NCBI GenBank assembly: GCA_033439685.1
Contig: JAUEDM010000004.1
Location: 62,001 to 126,000, forward strand
Direction: 5' to 3'
DNA: 64,000 nt
Source of the DNA: Apodospora peruviana
Lineage: Eukaryota > Ascomycota > Sordariomycetes > Sordariales > Lasiosphaeriaceae
Shown here: one piece after another, positions 21,547 to 32,106 of the stretch
Numbering within the stretch: position 1 is the stretch's first letter
How the letters are laid out: every line of letters starts with the position of its first letter
Program-made: the position numbers and the translations under genes
The notes under the pieces: model-generated
What the model was told of the DNA's origin: nothing
The model's database searches: none
What the model saw: only the letters and a program-made list of their open reading frames with translations

Positions 21547-22171
21547 TCGAGAGTAGATGTCGTGAGTATGTGTGCTTGTGTCGGTCGTGGAAAGTTTGGA
21601 GAAAGTTTATCGACAAGAGTGGGAAAAGACATCTTTTATACTTGACAGAATCCGGGTTGCTTCACTCGATTGCTGAGGTCTATTCACAGTCACTGGACAA
21701 TAGGAACGTTGAACCAGTGCGTTGGCCAATTGCGTAACGCTTGGACTGTGAGTTGGTCTATTGTGCAAAGACCATTCATTCCATTCACCTGTCATTTCGT
21801 TTGAACAACGCGGCAAGGAACCAGATTCACAATAGGGATACACGTAGCCCCAACAGGTACTCATTGAGGACCGGAATAGAAGCATCTGGCGGCGTGCCTT
21901 GTAAAAGTTCTGGAAATGTTTGGTACTGCACAGTGTATCTTCTTTCAAGCAAGAGGAAGTTACCTGGTAATCATCGTATACAAGGGTCCGACCCATTATG
22001 CGACTGTATTGCCCTTTGCAACGTTGATTTGATGGGCAAAGACTTTGCTAGTCACAGTACCACGCGGGATGTCATCAAGCCCATCGACTCATTGGCCATA
22101 CATGAATTAACACAAAGTGCTAGAATACTTAGAGATAGGTATACAAGAATAGATAACGAACCACTATAAAC
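21547..22171. other. Intergenic, no gene seen
   Basis: Between the 115-aa gene (its 5' side) and the GH131 gene (its 3' side), both on the minus strand. Short open frames on both strands lack support. Confidence 0.6.
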
Positions 22172-23216
22172 TCATGCAGACAGACTGACGCAACCCGTCG
22201 CGCTGTCCTCTTGGAAAATGCCCCCAAAGACGATGCCTTCGTCAATCCCAGCCTCCTGGAAGCCACTCTTTGTAATGTCCGCTCCGCCATCCGTCGGCTT
22301 CTTGAGGACTCCAAAATGGAACTGACCCTGTCCACTAACATCGTTGGCAACGGCCTGTGTCACGGCCTTGAGCGGCGCCACCCCGGTCGAGAAGAACACC
22401 TGCGTGGTTCTTATTTTGCATATTCGATGTCAGCAATCAGACTTTCGTCCACAGCGTGTTTCGCCATTGGATGGGAGACAAATACAGTGCATTAAAGTCG
22501 AGCGTGACAGCAAAGTTGTTGAACACGCCAGGCGTAAACGGCGTGCTGAATAGCAGTTGGCCGTCGTTCACGTTGCCAAACAGCTGTAGGGTGTCCGGAT
22601 TCGCCGTCGCCTGGCCGAGGATCGTACCCGTCTTTAGGACAAACTGGTTCGTGCTGAAGTCGTTGCTTTCCAGAAACACCAGCTGATACTCGTGCGACAG
22701 GTTTAGCGCGCGTTGGGCGTCCTTCATGACGCTGAAGTGGAGGGTCTTGACTCCCGTCGTGCTCGGGTCAGTGCCGCTGTTGCTGGCGGGGAGCAGCTCG
22801 GCGCGCCGAAAGCCGGTCTGGCCGTTGAAGATTGAGTCGTCGCTGATGGTGACTTCGACGGGGACGGTATCGGCGTCAAACTAGAATGGAGATATTAGCA
22901 CGGTCGATGGCTATGAGTCGGAAGTGCGTCGGAGATTCGTACCAAAGAGCCGGTGATGGCGGGTAGTTGGATTAGTTGGCTGAAGGAGAGCCCTGTTATT
23001 CACGGTCAGTGTTGGTTTCTTTCCGTCACTTTAAGGCCATGGTCATAACTTGCCTACGCCAAAAACATTGGTCGGACTGAAGACGTCGTTCGCGCTGTCG
23101 AAGCCAGCGGCGCCGAGGTTGGCCGGAACACGGCCGTCAAATTGCAGAGTACATGCTTGGGCGGCAACCAAGGGTGCTATGAAAGAAAGAACGGCGAGTG
23201 ACTGTGAAGAAATCAT
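22172..23216 (-). CDS. Secreted GH131-type beta-glucanase
   Basis: Four exons: 23216-23054, 22992-22943, 22880-22486 and 22409-22172 (281 aa), phases consistent. The signal peptide MISSQSLAVLSFIAPLVAAQA leads into CTLQFDGRVPANLG, the characteristic GH131 start. Further family features are SFSQLIQLP, FDADTVPVEVTISDDSIF, FRRAELLPAS and the end VFGGIFQEDS. GH131 enzymes of ascomycetes act on beta-1,3/1,4/1,6-glucans. Intron 1 seems to start with GC (GCAAGT at 23053), the only in-phase choice I find. Intron 3 uses an AAG acceptor just before NALTTQVFFSTG. No CBM1 is present, so this is the catalytic domain alone. Confidence 0.88.
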
Positions 23217-24049
23217 ACTGTAAGAGACTTCGTTTCAACGGCTAACAAAGGAAGGACGAGAAGGAAAAACAAGGAAGACAAGTTCGATTCGATCAACGAT
23301 TATCTTCCCAGGTCCAAGGCAACGGCTGGTAAGAGCAGACCGCTTGGCTTTTGTACGAGAAGAAGAGACGGGACATGGTCGTCTTGGGCCAGTTCATGCG
23401 CCATCCTGGTGTCTGGCCTGTGAGCTCGAACGGATGGCAAGGAGGTCGCTACCGACCTGTTAGCCGCACAGGGAGGCTAAACAACAAAGTGGAATAGTTT
23501 CAGATGACAAGACTCAAGACGTCGGCATCGGACGCACAGGATCTCAGGCGGTGCGTGTGTGCTGCAAAAGGAGTTGAAGGTATCTGGTCCCGAGCCGATT
23601 GTGGGGCAAGGTTCGAAGATCAAACGACAGCAAACACGTCTCACGATCGAACCTCGGCAATCTTCGATTCTTGAATTCTGGCCAATCAGGATGTGTGGTG
23701 GCGTCTGGGGAAGCGGGGCGAGAGGCCCGCTTGTTGACCCGATTGGGTTTGGTCAAACTGTTCAGTTCGTTCAGACCACTTTTGAATGATCAAACTTTTC
23801 AGTTCGTTCAGACCACTTTTGAATGACACTAGCCACTGTTTTCCCGGGTACCTGTCTAGGGAGGTACGTATCCTTTAAGGGAAACATATCGCCCAAAAAC
23901 AAAAAAACATACAGCACCAGGGATTCGCTGGTCGTCACCGACCCAACTACTAGTCTGGCGATTAGTGGCTTATCTATGGGAGAGCGGACGGGATCCCGAG
24001 CTTTCCACTATCTATGGCCGTACGTGCTTGTGGTGGATCAGTGTCAGGT
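23217..24049. other. Intergenic with 37-bp tandem duplication
   Basis: No gene seen. A 37-base unit starting TCAAACTGTTCAGTTCGTTC is duplicated head to tail at 23753-23826, with one G/T difference. Confidence 0.7.
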
Positions 24050-25078
24050 CTATCTCAGTCCTCTCAAGTTCACACCCTCGTCGAGCTTATTAGCCACCTC
24101 CGCCAACGGCCCCGAATCAATATGACTCGCAATCCTCTCCCTCGTCATAGCCGTCCGCTTCAACGTCTTGTCCCTCGCAATATACTCGTCCTCCTCCGCC
24201 AACAAATCCACCATATCTGCCGGCAATCCCCCGCTCCACCTAGTCAACCCCCAAATCCTCTCAAGCAGCTGCACAGACATCCCCCGGTTGGTGATACTCG
24301 CCACCCTGTCCCAGACCTTGGTCGGTTCCGTGGCAAACGTCTCTTGGACCTTACCCAGCGCCTTCAGAAACCTGACAATCTCTTTTCTCGTGACCGGGTC
24401 GTCCAACTTCGCTTGCGTGGTATACATGACCGACAACTCTCTGTACAGGGAATCGTTCCTAAACATCACCGCATTCTTTTCCCCGATCGTCATGGCGGCG
24501 AGTTCGGTAGTCGGCTCGTACGCGGTCAGTGCATCGATTTGACCCAAAGCCAACATTTTGGGCAGGGTGCCGTTTCCGCACGGTAAGGAGTAACAGAGAC
24601 CCTGGCCGCCGCTGGCGCCGACGAGAGTGTACTCGTCGTCTTTGAGGCCTGCGACGTCGCGGAGGTAGCGGTACGCAAAATACTCCGATGTGGTGTTGGC
24701 GACGACGCCGATCCTTTTGCCTTTGAGGTCGGCAGGACCGTGAATCGTGCCCGAGGCGTTGTTGGCCACGATGCGGTAGTAGACTTCGGCCACCGTGGTG
24801 ACGATGCGCAGGTCCGCGTGGCCCGGCGCGTCGTGGAGCACGTGTACCTCGGCGCCGGCATCGAGGTCGACGTTGCGGTTCTGCCAGAGGTCGGGCAGGT
24901 CGCTGATGAAGGTTCCGTTGCTGGCGGTGTAGTAATCCTGCATGGCGACGACGAGGGGCGTGGCTTCGAGGAGGAATCCGCGGGCGGCTACGGTGATCAT
25001 TGCTGTGGTTGTTGTCGGGGATATTACTGATAGGAACAGGAACAAGGGGAGAAAGCGGGTATGGGATGATCGTGCCAT
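24050..25078 (-). CDS. Secreted periplasmic-binding-like (SsuA/NMT1/TauA-type) protein
   Basis: Single exon, 342 aa from ATG 25078. A further in-frame start codon upstream at 25135 would hide the signal peptide. The signal peptide is MARSSHTRFLPLFLFLSVIS. The body resembles type II periplasmic-binding folds of the SsuA/NMT1/THI5 group: VAARGFLLEATPLVVAMQDYY, DLKGKRIGVVANTTSEY and IDALTAYEPTTELAAM follow the lobe-1/lobe-2 order. In bacteria such proteins deliver alkanesulfonates, taurine or pyrimidine precursors to ABC importers. A secreted fungal version has no obvious transporter partner here. It has no introns, unlike most neighbours, so bacterial origin is possible but unproven. Several N-glycosylation sites support secretion. 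Confidence 0.75.
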   Translation of the reverse strand: MARSSHTRFLPLFLFLSVISPTTTTAMITVAARGFLLEATPLVVAMQDYYTASNGTFISDLPDLWQNRNVDLDAGAEVHVLHDAPGHADLRIVTTVAEVYYRIVANNASGTIHGPADLKGKRIGVVANTTSEYFAYRYLRDVAGLKDDEYTLVGASGGQGLCYSLPCGNGTLPKMLALGQIDALTAYEPTTELAAMTIGEKNAVMFRNDSLYRELSVMYTTQAKLDDPVTRKEIVRFLKALGKVQETFATEPTKVWDRVASITNRGMSVQLLERIWGLTRWSGGLPADMVDLLAEEDEYIARDKTLKRTAMTRERIASHIDSGPLAEVANKLDEGVNLRGLR

Positions 25079-25718
25079 GGTTACTACTTCCTCAACGGGT
25101 TGTTGGTTGGGTACTTGAAGAATGAAGTCTAACAAAGCAGAAAGAGTACCTGGTAGCTACCCAGGTTTGAACTCGGGGTCTCTTCAAGTTTTACGCCATT
25201 CAATTTCTCTTCGTCTGTCTCATATCAACGCGTACGTATGTGAGCATCTCGGCACTTGCTCTGTTCTGTAGCAGCAATTACCCAAGGTTACAGCACTATC
25301 TCCAATATTGAGTCTTGGTACTATAAAGCGGCCGCACTCAGATCTGGGGCAGATGAAGATGGTTACATCAGTAGATTGCAGGCTAATTCCGCTCCTGCAA
25401 GGCCCGGCAGCAAGGGTCTCGCCCAACATCGTAGCACCCAGTCCGAGGGGACGGTATTTTCTTTGGTGCAGTTTAGGATCTTTAATCAATATTGAACAGA
25501 CTCAATGATGCACTCACTTGCTCTGTCATAGAGGATTGGGACATATTTCGCGAAAGCACTCTCTTGTTTGTCTCGGAAATTCCATCGACGGCCGTGCAAG
25601 AGCAACGCAACCAAACCAAAACCAGATCCCACGGCTCTTTCAACTTGAACCTTTATCAACAAACATGTTCCATCTTCTCGGATCTAGCAAAGTAACTACC
25701 TACTTACCATGAGTGATT
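25079..25718. other. Intergenic, no gene seen
   Basis: The 5' flank of the binding-protein-like gene and the 3' flank of the tyrosinase gene. Open frames on both strands lack support. Confidence 0.6.
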
Positions 25719-28078
25719 TTAAGGCGTCTCCTGCAGCCCCATCCCAGCTGGCCGTCCATCCGTAATCTCCCTATACAGCTCGTGCTCATGTTCATACACA
25801 GGCACCCCGTTGCTTCCGATATGCACTTTGACCGACGAAACACACACCACAAGACCCGGAACTTGGTCCCTGGGAACCTCAGTGCAGTCCGTCTTGGCCA
25901 CGCGCCAGTGCAGCTGGCTCGTCAGGTAGGGAACCACGTCGGCGGCCTCAAGACTGCCCAGCTTGCCGTCCTGGACGTCTTTCACCAACGCGCCGGTCAG
26001 CGAGACCGTTCCGGTGACGAGCAGGTTCTCGGCCATGTCGTCGACGCACTTGTCGCACTTGGTCTCGGTGCTCTGACCAAAGACAAACACCGACCCGGTC
26101 GTCGTGGGGTTGAGGTCCCACTGCGACGCGTCGGCCGGAAAATCGCCGAGGAAAACATAAACGCTGTACGGCTCGCCGAGCGCGTGCTTTTCGGTGCGGA
26201 TGTCGACGGTCCAGAGGTTGAAGGCGTCTGACTCGTCGTGCGGTTCGGTGGTCGAGACGGTCGGGTGGGCGGAGGCGCCGGCACCCGCGACAGGGGCCGC
26301 CTTCGGGGCGGCGGCTGTCGTCGTCATGATGGAGGCAGAGGTGGACGCGCCGCTAGTGGTCGGAGCGGTGTTGGCGACGGGGGTATCATGTTTACCGGGG
26401 GTGTTGGCGGTGGTCTTGTGCACGGCGTGGACAGACTTGAGCTCGGGCACGGACTGAGCAGCCAGGCTGGAGAACTCGGGCTTGGGTTGAGCCATGGTGA
26501 ACGAGGAAATGTTCGCCACGCTCGCCGTAGGGGCTGACGCGAGCCTGAGGCCAGATGGGAGCGGGTACAGCTGCGAAATCCGCACCTGCAGCCAGTCCTT
26601 GTAGCCTGGCTGCTGGCGGGCCTTGAGGGAGGTCTCGGGGTAGACGTAGCCCAGATCGTCGGTCTTTTTGATGCCGTTGGATGTCCAGATGTCTGTGCCC
26701 TTGTTGTTCCAGAACGGATACAACTTGGTGTTGCCGTCTTGGATATCGCCGCTGTCCGTCGTGAAGTTGTTGACCGCCCAGCCGGACGCCTGAACCGACT
26801 CGACGTATCTTGCGGGATTCAAGGCTTGGTAGATGGCAAACAGACGGTCCACGTTGCTAATGCTCATTTCAGTTAGAGTTTGGGGTGCGGCAGTTTGCTG
26901 ACAAGGAGGTACGGTGACGTACCAGTGATGGAGCCAGAAGATGGTGTCAAACGCGGCAGATTCTGGGAAGGCCATATGGCCGTTGCCACCAACGAGACCA
27001 TGGATATTGTTGTGCACGCCCTCGAGACTGACGTAGGTCCTGAGTTTCTGCCTCGGTGCGAACTTGTCCGTGGTGAAGGCATTGAAGCCGAGATCAGCCA
27101 GCAGCAGCGCATTGAGCTGGTCAGGTGGCAGCTGGTTGTTGAGTCTTGCTCCGATGGAGCCATTTTGCGACGTTTCCGTGCCTCGGAGAGGGTAACGGAA
27201 TGTCGTGCGCCCGGTGTATTGCCGCACCTTAGCACAACGGGGTTAGTCTGGTCGCCGGCGATTATTCAAGGGACAACATACAGAGTCAGCTGCCCGACCT
27301 CCGGGGATGAAGATGTTCGGGTTCTTCTGCGCGACGGTGCCCCTGGGGTCGATGGTGAAAGCACCGAGAGGATTGTCAATCTCCCTGCCTGGCTCGGTAT
27401 TGTCGAGCTTTACCTTCTTGACAAAGAAAAGGTCGGGAAATCTGTCCCTGTCGGACGCAACCTTCTTTCCAAAGTCCCAGTAGGGGAGTCGAAAGTCACG
27501 CGCTTTGTCTGAAAGCCCAAGGCGTTTGGCCTCACTTTGAACGTGCTTGTTGAGCTCTTGCTGTGCGAGTATAGTGAGCGGGAATATCAAGTGAAGGCGG
27601 TACCGATGTCCAGACGTACCTCGAAAAGGGCAATATAGGGACGATGCCAGGTGCCAAACAGGTTGGACGAGTGCGCGCAGTATCCTCCTCTGTTGGAATC
27701 CGGGTTCACTTTCTTGCCCATAAAGGGACGATCGACGCCGTTCCAGGCTTCGTAGGGCTCTCCGTGGATGCCTAGGATTTCTTTCGGTTAGGGGGTGGAA
27801 CAGGAATGTTTGCGTTCTGAACATCATGAAGCTTACTGGCGAGTCCCCAGAAAGAAGTCGGCTCTGTCGCATCCTGCTGCTGAAACTTCAGCAACCCGAG
27901 GAGGAAGAGCTCAAACAGGATGGGATCCTTGGCCAGGTCGCGAACTTCCTTGCGCTCAGGGACGGATCCTGTTTGCATGTTAGTCTCACTTATTGAAGAG
28001 CTTGGAAAAGGTTGATGGGGCGTTACCAGCGACAGATCCAGTGCCGAGACCAATGACTGGGATTGGGGTAGGAGCCAT
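25719..28078 (-). CDS. Tyrosinase (type-3 copper monooxygenase), long form
   Basis: Six exons: 28078-28027, 27968-27837, 27771-27620, 27560-27282, 27227-26923 and 26856-25719 (685 aa), phases consistent. CuA histidines are His64 (SIHGEPYEAW), His95 (YCAHSSN) and His104 (TWHRPY). CuB histidines are His277 and His281 (GVHNNIHG) and His305/306 (WLHHCNVDRL). The last CuB codons are split by intron 5, and the CATTAG acceptor restores the family motif HHCNVDRL. The core ends near a DLGYVYP motif. A linker of about 100 residues rich in Ala/Thr/Pro follows, then a C-terminal domain of the kind removed on activation (VDIRTEKHALGEPYSVYVFLG region). No signal peptide, as usual for fungal tyrosinases. 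It oxidises mono- and diphenols toward melanin-like pigments. Confidence 0.95.
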
Positions 28079-30034
28079 TTTTGGTGTGAGATCAGTCTTT
28101 GACTGATGGTCAAGGTTAACAAGCTGTCGCACAACGTTGGCGCCAAGCAGTAGATACAGAAAGGTGAGGTGTGGACCTTCAGACTCTTAAGTGTGATAGC
28201 CACGAGGGTGAAGGGTAGGCATCATCCACTGGGCCGGAAGAGGCGGCCCGACTTTATGTTCGGAACTGTAATAAGCTGATCATCGAAACTCACCACCTCA
28301 ATGAGAATGTGTGCTACTGAAGTGGCTTGCGATGCTGGGCTGAACAACATCGCACGGTTATGACTTCAGGCGTCAGCAAGCCACGAGCCAATACCAAGGA
28401 CAAGCTGAGCTGCATGCTGCGTGTGCTGCAGGACGGAAGCAATTAGGGTCCAGTCGACCGCGAGAAGACTGAAACATGCAATAATAGAGCCCAACTGGGC
28501 TGCAGCCTGGGGTGCATGTAGTCATGGTGGGTAAGTCGAAGCTGCGAGCAAGTAGCCGATAGCAACGGGTGTAGTATTCCAACACCTTTTATGACTCTAT
28601 GAGCATGGCGTGTACTTCAGTTGATCCACTCGTGTAACGCCGAGGCCTGCATCTAGACCGCTTATTCTCGGAAACCGCGAGTCTTCCGACTGGGTTCCTC
28701 AGACCGGTTGCAGCCAGGGCTGGGCTCGGGCTGGCTGAAACCAGCTAGAATATGCAGGCGAGCGGGGAGAGTGGTCTGGGCATAGCCCGACTCGTGGTCA
28801 AGAAACTCGTGATGGTTCGTCAGATTCGCGAAAGATCCGGGAATTTGTGTCACGAGGCGGCATAGTTTCTGCTGTGGAATGTCGGTGGCCCAGAGATGGC
28901 CGTGGGCGCTTTTTGCGGCGTAGCTGGACTCTGACGGATTGCGTCTCGTCTGACATAAGCCCTCGTTCTTGTTTGTAGCCGTGATATTGTGCTGCAGCTG
29001 ACCTGAATGGACCTGAATGGTTTTGAGGAAAATTGTAGGACTGAGATCGAAGAATATGAACAGATATATGCCGACCGGAGCCAATCAAGCTGGAGCAGGC
29101 ATCGAGACCTGTGACTGGCCAGCCAGATGACATCAACTTGAAGACATACATGTATATTCCGATGACCACTCGAACAGATTAGGTACCTAGGGAACCCTTT
29201 ATGTATGACGAGGTCTAGAGGATATGTATCTTGCTGAAAAGTCATTGGATATTATCACTCTCCGTACAATTGCTTGCTTGCAATTCGGCAATCAATAATC
29301 GACGTGTATGCTCTTTTCTTCCCGGGAAAGAATGTCACCTACAGGATTAAGTGCCTTCCCTAGGTAGGTATGTTTCTCTGTTCGAATCCTCTCTTACTTC
29401 TCTATGCTAACACCTCCACCAAGACAACTTCTACAACATGAACCTGCTCCGCTCAAACCACTCACCTCACCAGAGTTCGATCTCTTATTTACACCCATCA
29501 ATCATCAATATTATTCATATATTAACTCCTCCCTGCCTTTCCGCGGTCAACAGGGCGGTGTTATTTGAGAGGGTGTTGATGAATTGAACTCTATTTCATA
29601 TTACAGCACTTGCTCTTTCCATCTACGTTTCACGGGCGGAACCTCCGCTGTCAGTCACCATCTATGCACTCAACAGAACATCTACATCTACAAGAGTACC
29701 AGTCTCAGCTCTGACTATACGAAATACTACCTTTTGCTTACAGCAAGCCACGAGCAACCAGCTTGAGTTCTACCTACACTCGCTGCTCCTCCACCGAACA
29801 CAAGCTGCTGGCCGATGTTCTCGCTCACCTTCTCCGGGAGCATCGATTTCTTTCATTATTACTATCCCCGTATCAATTCGATCTGCTCCTTCCCATCCCG
29901 TACAGTGCGCTGCTACGAAGCCAAAGCCCTCATCTTATGCTCAGCGCCGTCGTCAGTCGCTAACTCGGGTTTGAGATTTCAACAGCTTTGCTTGAATACC
30001 ACTGCTCAACCTACATAACGAGCAAAAAGTGCAG
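28079..30034. other. Divergent intergenic region, about 2 kb
   Basis: No supported gene. Holds the tyrosinase promoter, AGGTACCTAG at 29181-29190 and CCCTAGGTAGGTA at 29357-29369, members of a recurrent motif in this window. Minus-strand frames at 28662-29245 overlap each other in several frames without coding features. Confidence 0.5.
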
Positions 30035-31390
30035 ATGATCACAATGCAAACCCTCAACATGGAGGCTCCCGTATGTGATACATCGCAGTCGAAGAACCAG
30101 AACTCCGATACAGCGGATAACGACAAGCCCATGGAGCCACCCACTAACATCGGGCCTGGCATTTCGAGCGATAAGATTGACACTGCTCCTTCGGCTATGG
30201 ATGCAGTAAAGTCTCACGGAGCCGGTCCAGATAGCAGGAATTCCGGTACACTTGACAAAGGATCTTATCCAGTCTTACACATGCATCTCGAAGGTCTCTA
30301 GCACGTACGCATACGACTTTACAGCATCTGAAGACCATGTTCCGATTGAAAAGCGCCGCCCCATCGATACCGACACAGAGTTTGACCACTCAGATACTCC
30401 GACCCAAAAGCGCCGCAAGGTCGATCCGGTCAAAACCGGCAGCTCTGGCGTAGCCAGGAAGGATATGACTACCACCTCCTTGATTACATCCGAAGCGTTG
30501 AAGATAACGAGATGGGGACCGAGCTGATAAACGGGAAAATGACCATGAGGACCAAGATATACGGATGGTTCAACACATCGGTGAAGAAGGGCCAACTTAT
30601 AGGATTTGGATCCGGGGTGGCACTTGTGCTCTTGTGGAGCTGCGCGAGGAGCACGACCTTGACGTGGAGCATCTCCCCAGTATTACGCCGTACCGCGGCG
30701 GGTTTGTCAAAGGCCGTCGATTGCTCGATATGGCGGTTCCAATTCACAGTTTGCGGTCTGGGTGGTGGCCCTAGGCCGCCTATCGTCTACTGCGTGGTCC
30801 ACAGCGAGCAACCGTTCGGCAGCATCAAGGCCCGGGCTTTCGGAACGAGACAGACGGATCCCCTGTACTTTCAGATTATGCTCCAGCGACGCCTAAGCTG
30901 GCGATGCCGAGAGAAAAGCCCGTTCATGTCCGTTACGAACGACTACAGCAAGGCACTTCGGGTGTTTGCTTTCTGCCTCACACGCAGGTTCAAGGATATC
31001 AAGATCCTGACAATCCGGACCGAGGGAAATGAATGGAAAGATGAGGGACAGAGAATGTGGCATGTCGACACTTTGGTCGAGCAACTTGGTTTGACAAGTT
31101 GTAAATACTACGAGTCAGAGTGGGTTATTGAAGACTCGATTCCAAGTACCTGTATCGTCAGGGAGACTCTAGGGGCATAGCTATCAGGCACACACCGAAA
31201 GACGATCACTAAAGCTATGTACGCCAACCAGGAGAGGTTGGATTATGACGATTCCATCAAGGAGGAGTTAGCCGAGGAGAGAAAAAAGGCGAGAGAGGAA
31301 AAATTGGCCGAAGGTGAAGAGGAGGACCTAACGCGCTCCAAGGGATTCGGCAGAACGGTTAGCAGCGGAGGTGGAGAGATCGTCGAGTAG
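30035..31390 (+). pseudogene. Decayed orphan gene with NLS-like segment and several frame changes
   Basis: ATG 30035 begins a plausible exon to 30245; a GTACAC..TTACAG intron (30246-30325) joins it in phase to SEDHVPIEKRRPID and a second basic cluster (QKRRKVDPVK), which look nuclear-localising. After about 30450 the coding-like signal moves to another frame (GYDYHLLDYIRSVEDNE), then near 30590 to a third (TYRIWIRGGTCALVEL), then back near 30760 (PPIVYCVVHSEQPFGS ... DIKILTIRTEGNEWK). An in-frame TAG at 31178-31180 precedes an acidic/basic tail (MYANQERLDYDDSIKEEL... to 31390). A 42-nt GTACCT..ATCAG intron could remove that TAG. No intron can explain the other shifts. The family is not recognised. 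Confidence 0.5.
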
Positions 31391-32106
31391 AAACGGCACA
31401 ACGACGCATTTTCCTTTTCCTTTGTTACACCGGTAGACCCTCATCTGGGGCGCAATAGTCAGCCCTTACTGACAGTTTTTAACTCAAGGATTATTCGACA
31501 ATCCGGACTGCGACTGAAGCAGGGAGAAATTGGGACGAAGACCGAGGTTTGAGCAGACGGATGATAACATGAACTCATCATGAAATTGGTGACATGGATA
31601 GGAAGACACTTCAAAGGGACACAGGGGGAAGAGGAACTCGGAGCGAACATGGTTGATATGGTGAGAGCGGAGCTAAAAGAAGGCGAGGAAGACAAGAACG
31701 GGGGAACGAAGAACATTTTGGCAGGGGTATTTGATGCAGATAATGATCACAGGCGAGAATGATGAATGATACATCATGTTTCAAAATTCAAGAACCAAAC
31801 TTAGATCCTTCTTCTGCTGTGTCCTTGTACCACGGAATGAAGGGTAATAATACCCACTACAAACAACTGTTGGTTGCAATGCAACTAACTGCCAGGCCTG
31901 GAAGGCGGAGTCATCGGTGCTTCTTTCTCAGTGACTCATTGGTTCAAATGCAGGAAGGAGGAGCCAACGACATGGCTTGGCAGAAGTAACTCTAATCCGT
32001 ATTGGAAGCCACCATCCACTCCGGATCTCTCCACTCTCATTCACCGTTCCAATTTCTTGTCCCATTTTCCACGACACAATAATATATCCAGCACGCCAAA
32101 TAAACC
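31391..32106. other. Intergenic, no gene seen
   Basis: Purine-rich stretch on the plus strand at about 31590-31720 gives open frames on both strands; none has a motif. The end is the leader of the F-box-like gene. Confidence 0.5.

Noticed and set aside
24014..24586. 190-codon plus-strand open frame
   Set aside because: Antisense shadow of the binding-protein-like gene.
14010..28078. Secondary-metabolite cluster (methyltransferase and tyrosinase, with P450 at the far end)
   Set aside because: No PKS, NRPS, DMATS or terpene synthase in the window and the genes are interspersed with wall and protease genes; the P450 is 34 kb away.
28662..29245. Overlapping minus-strand open frames as a gene
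   Set aside because: Three frames overlap without splice logic or recognisable features.
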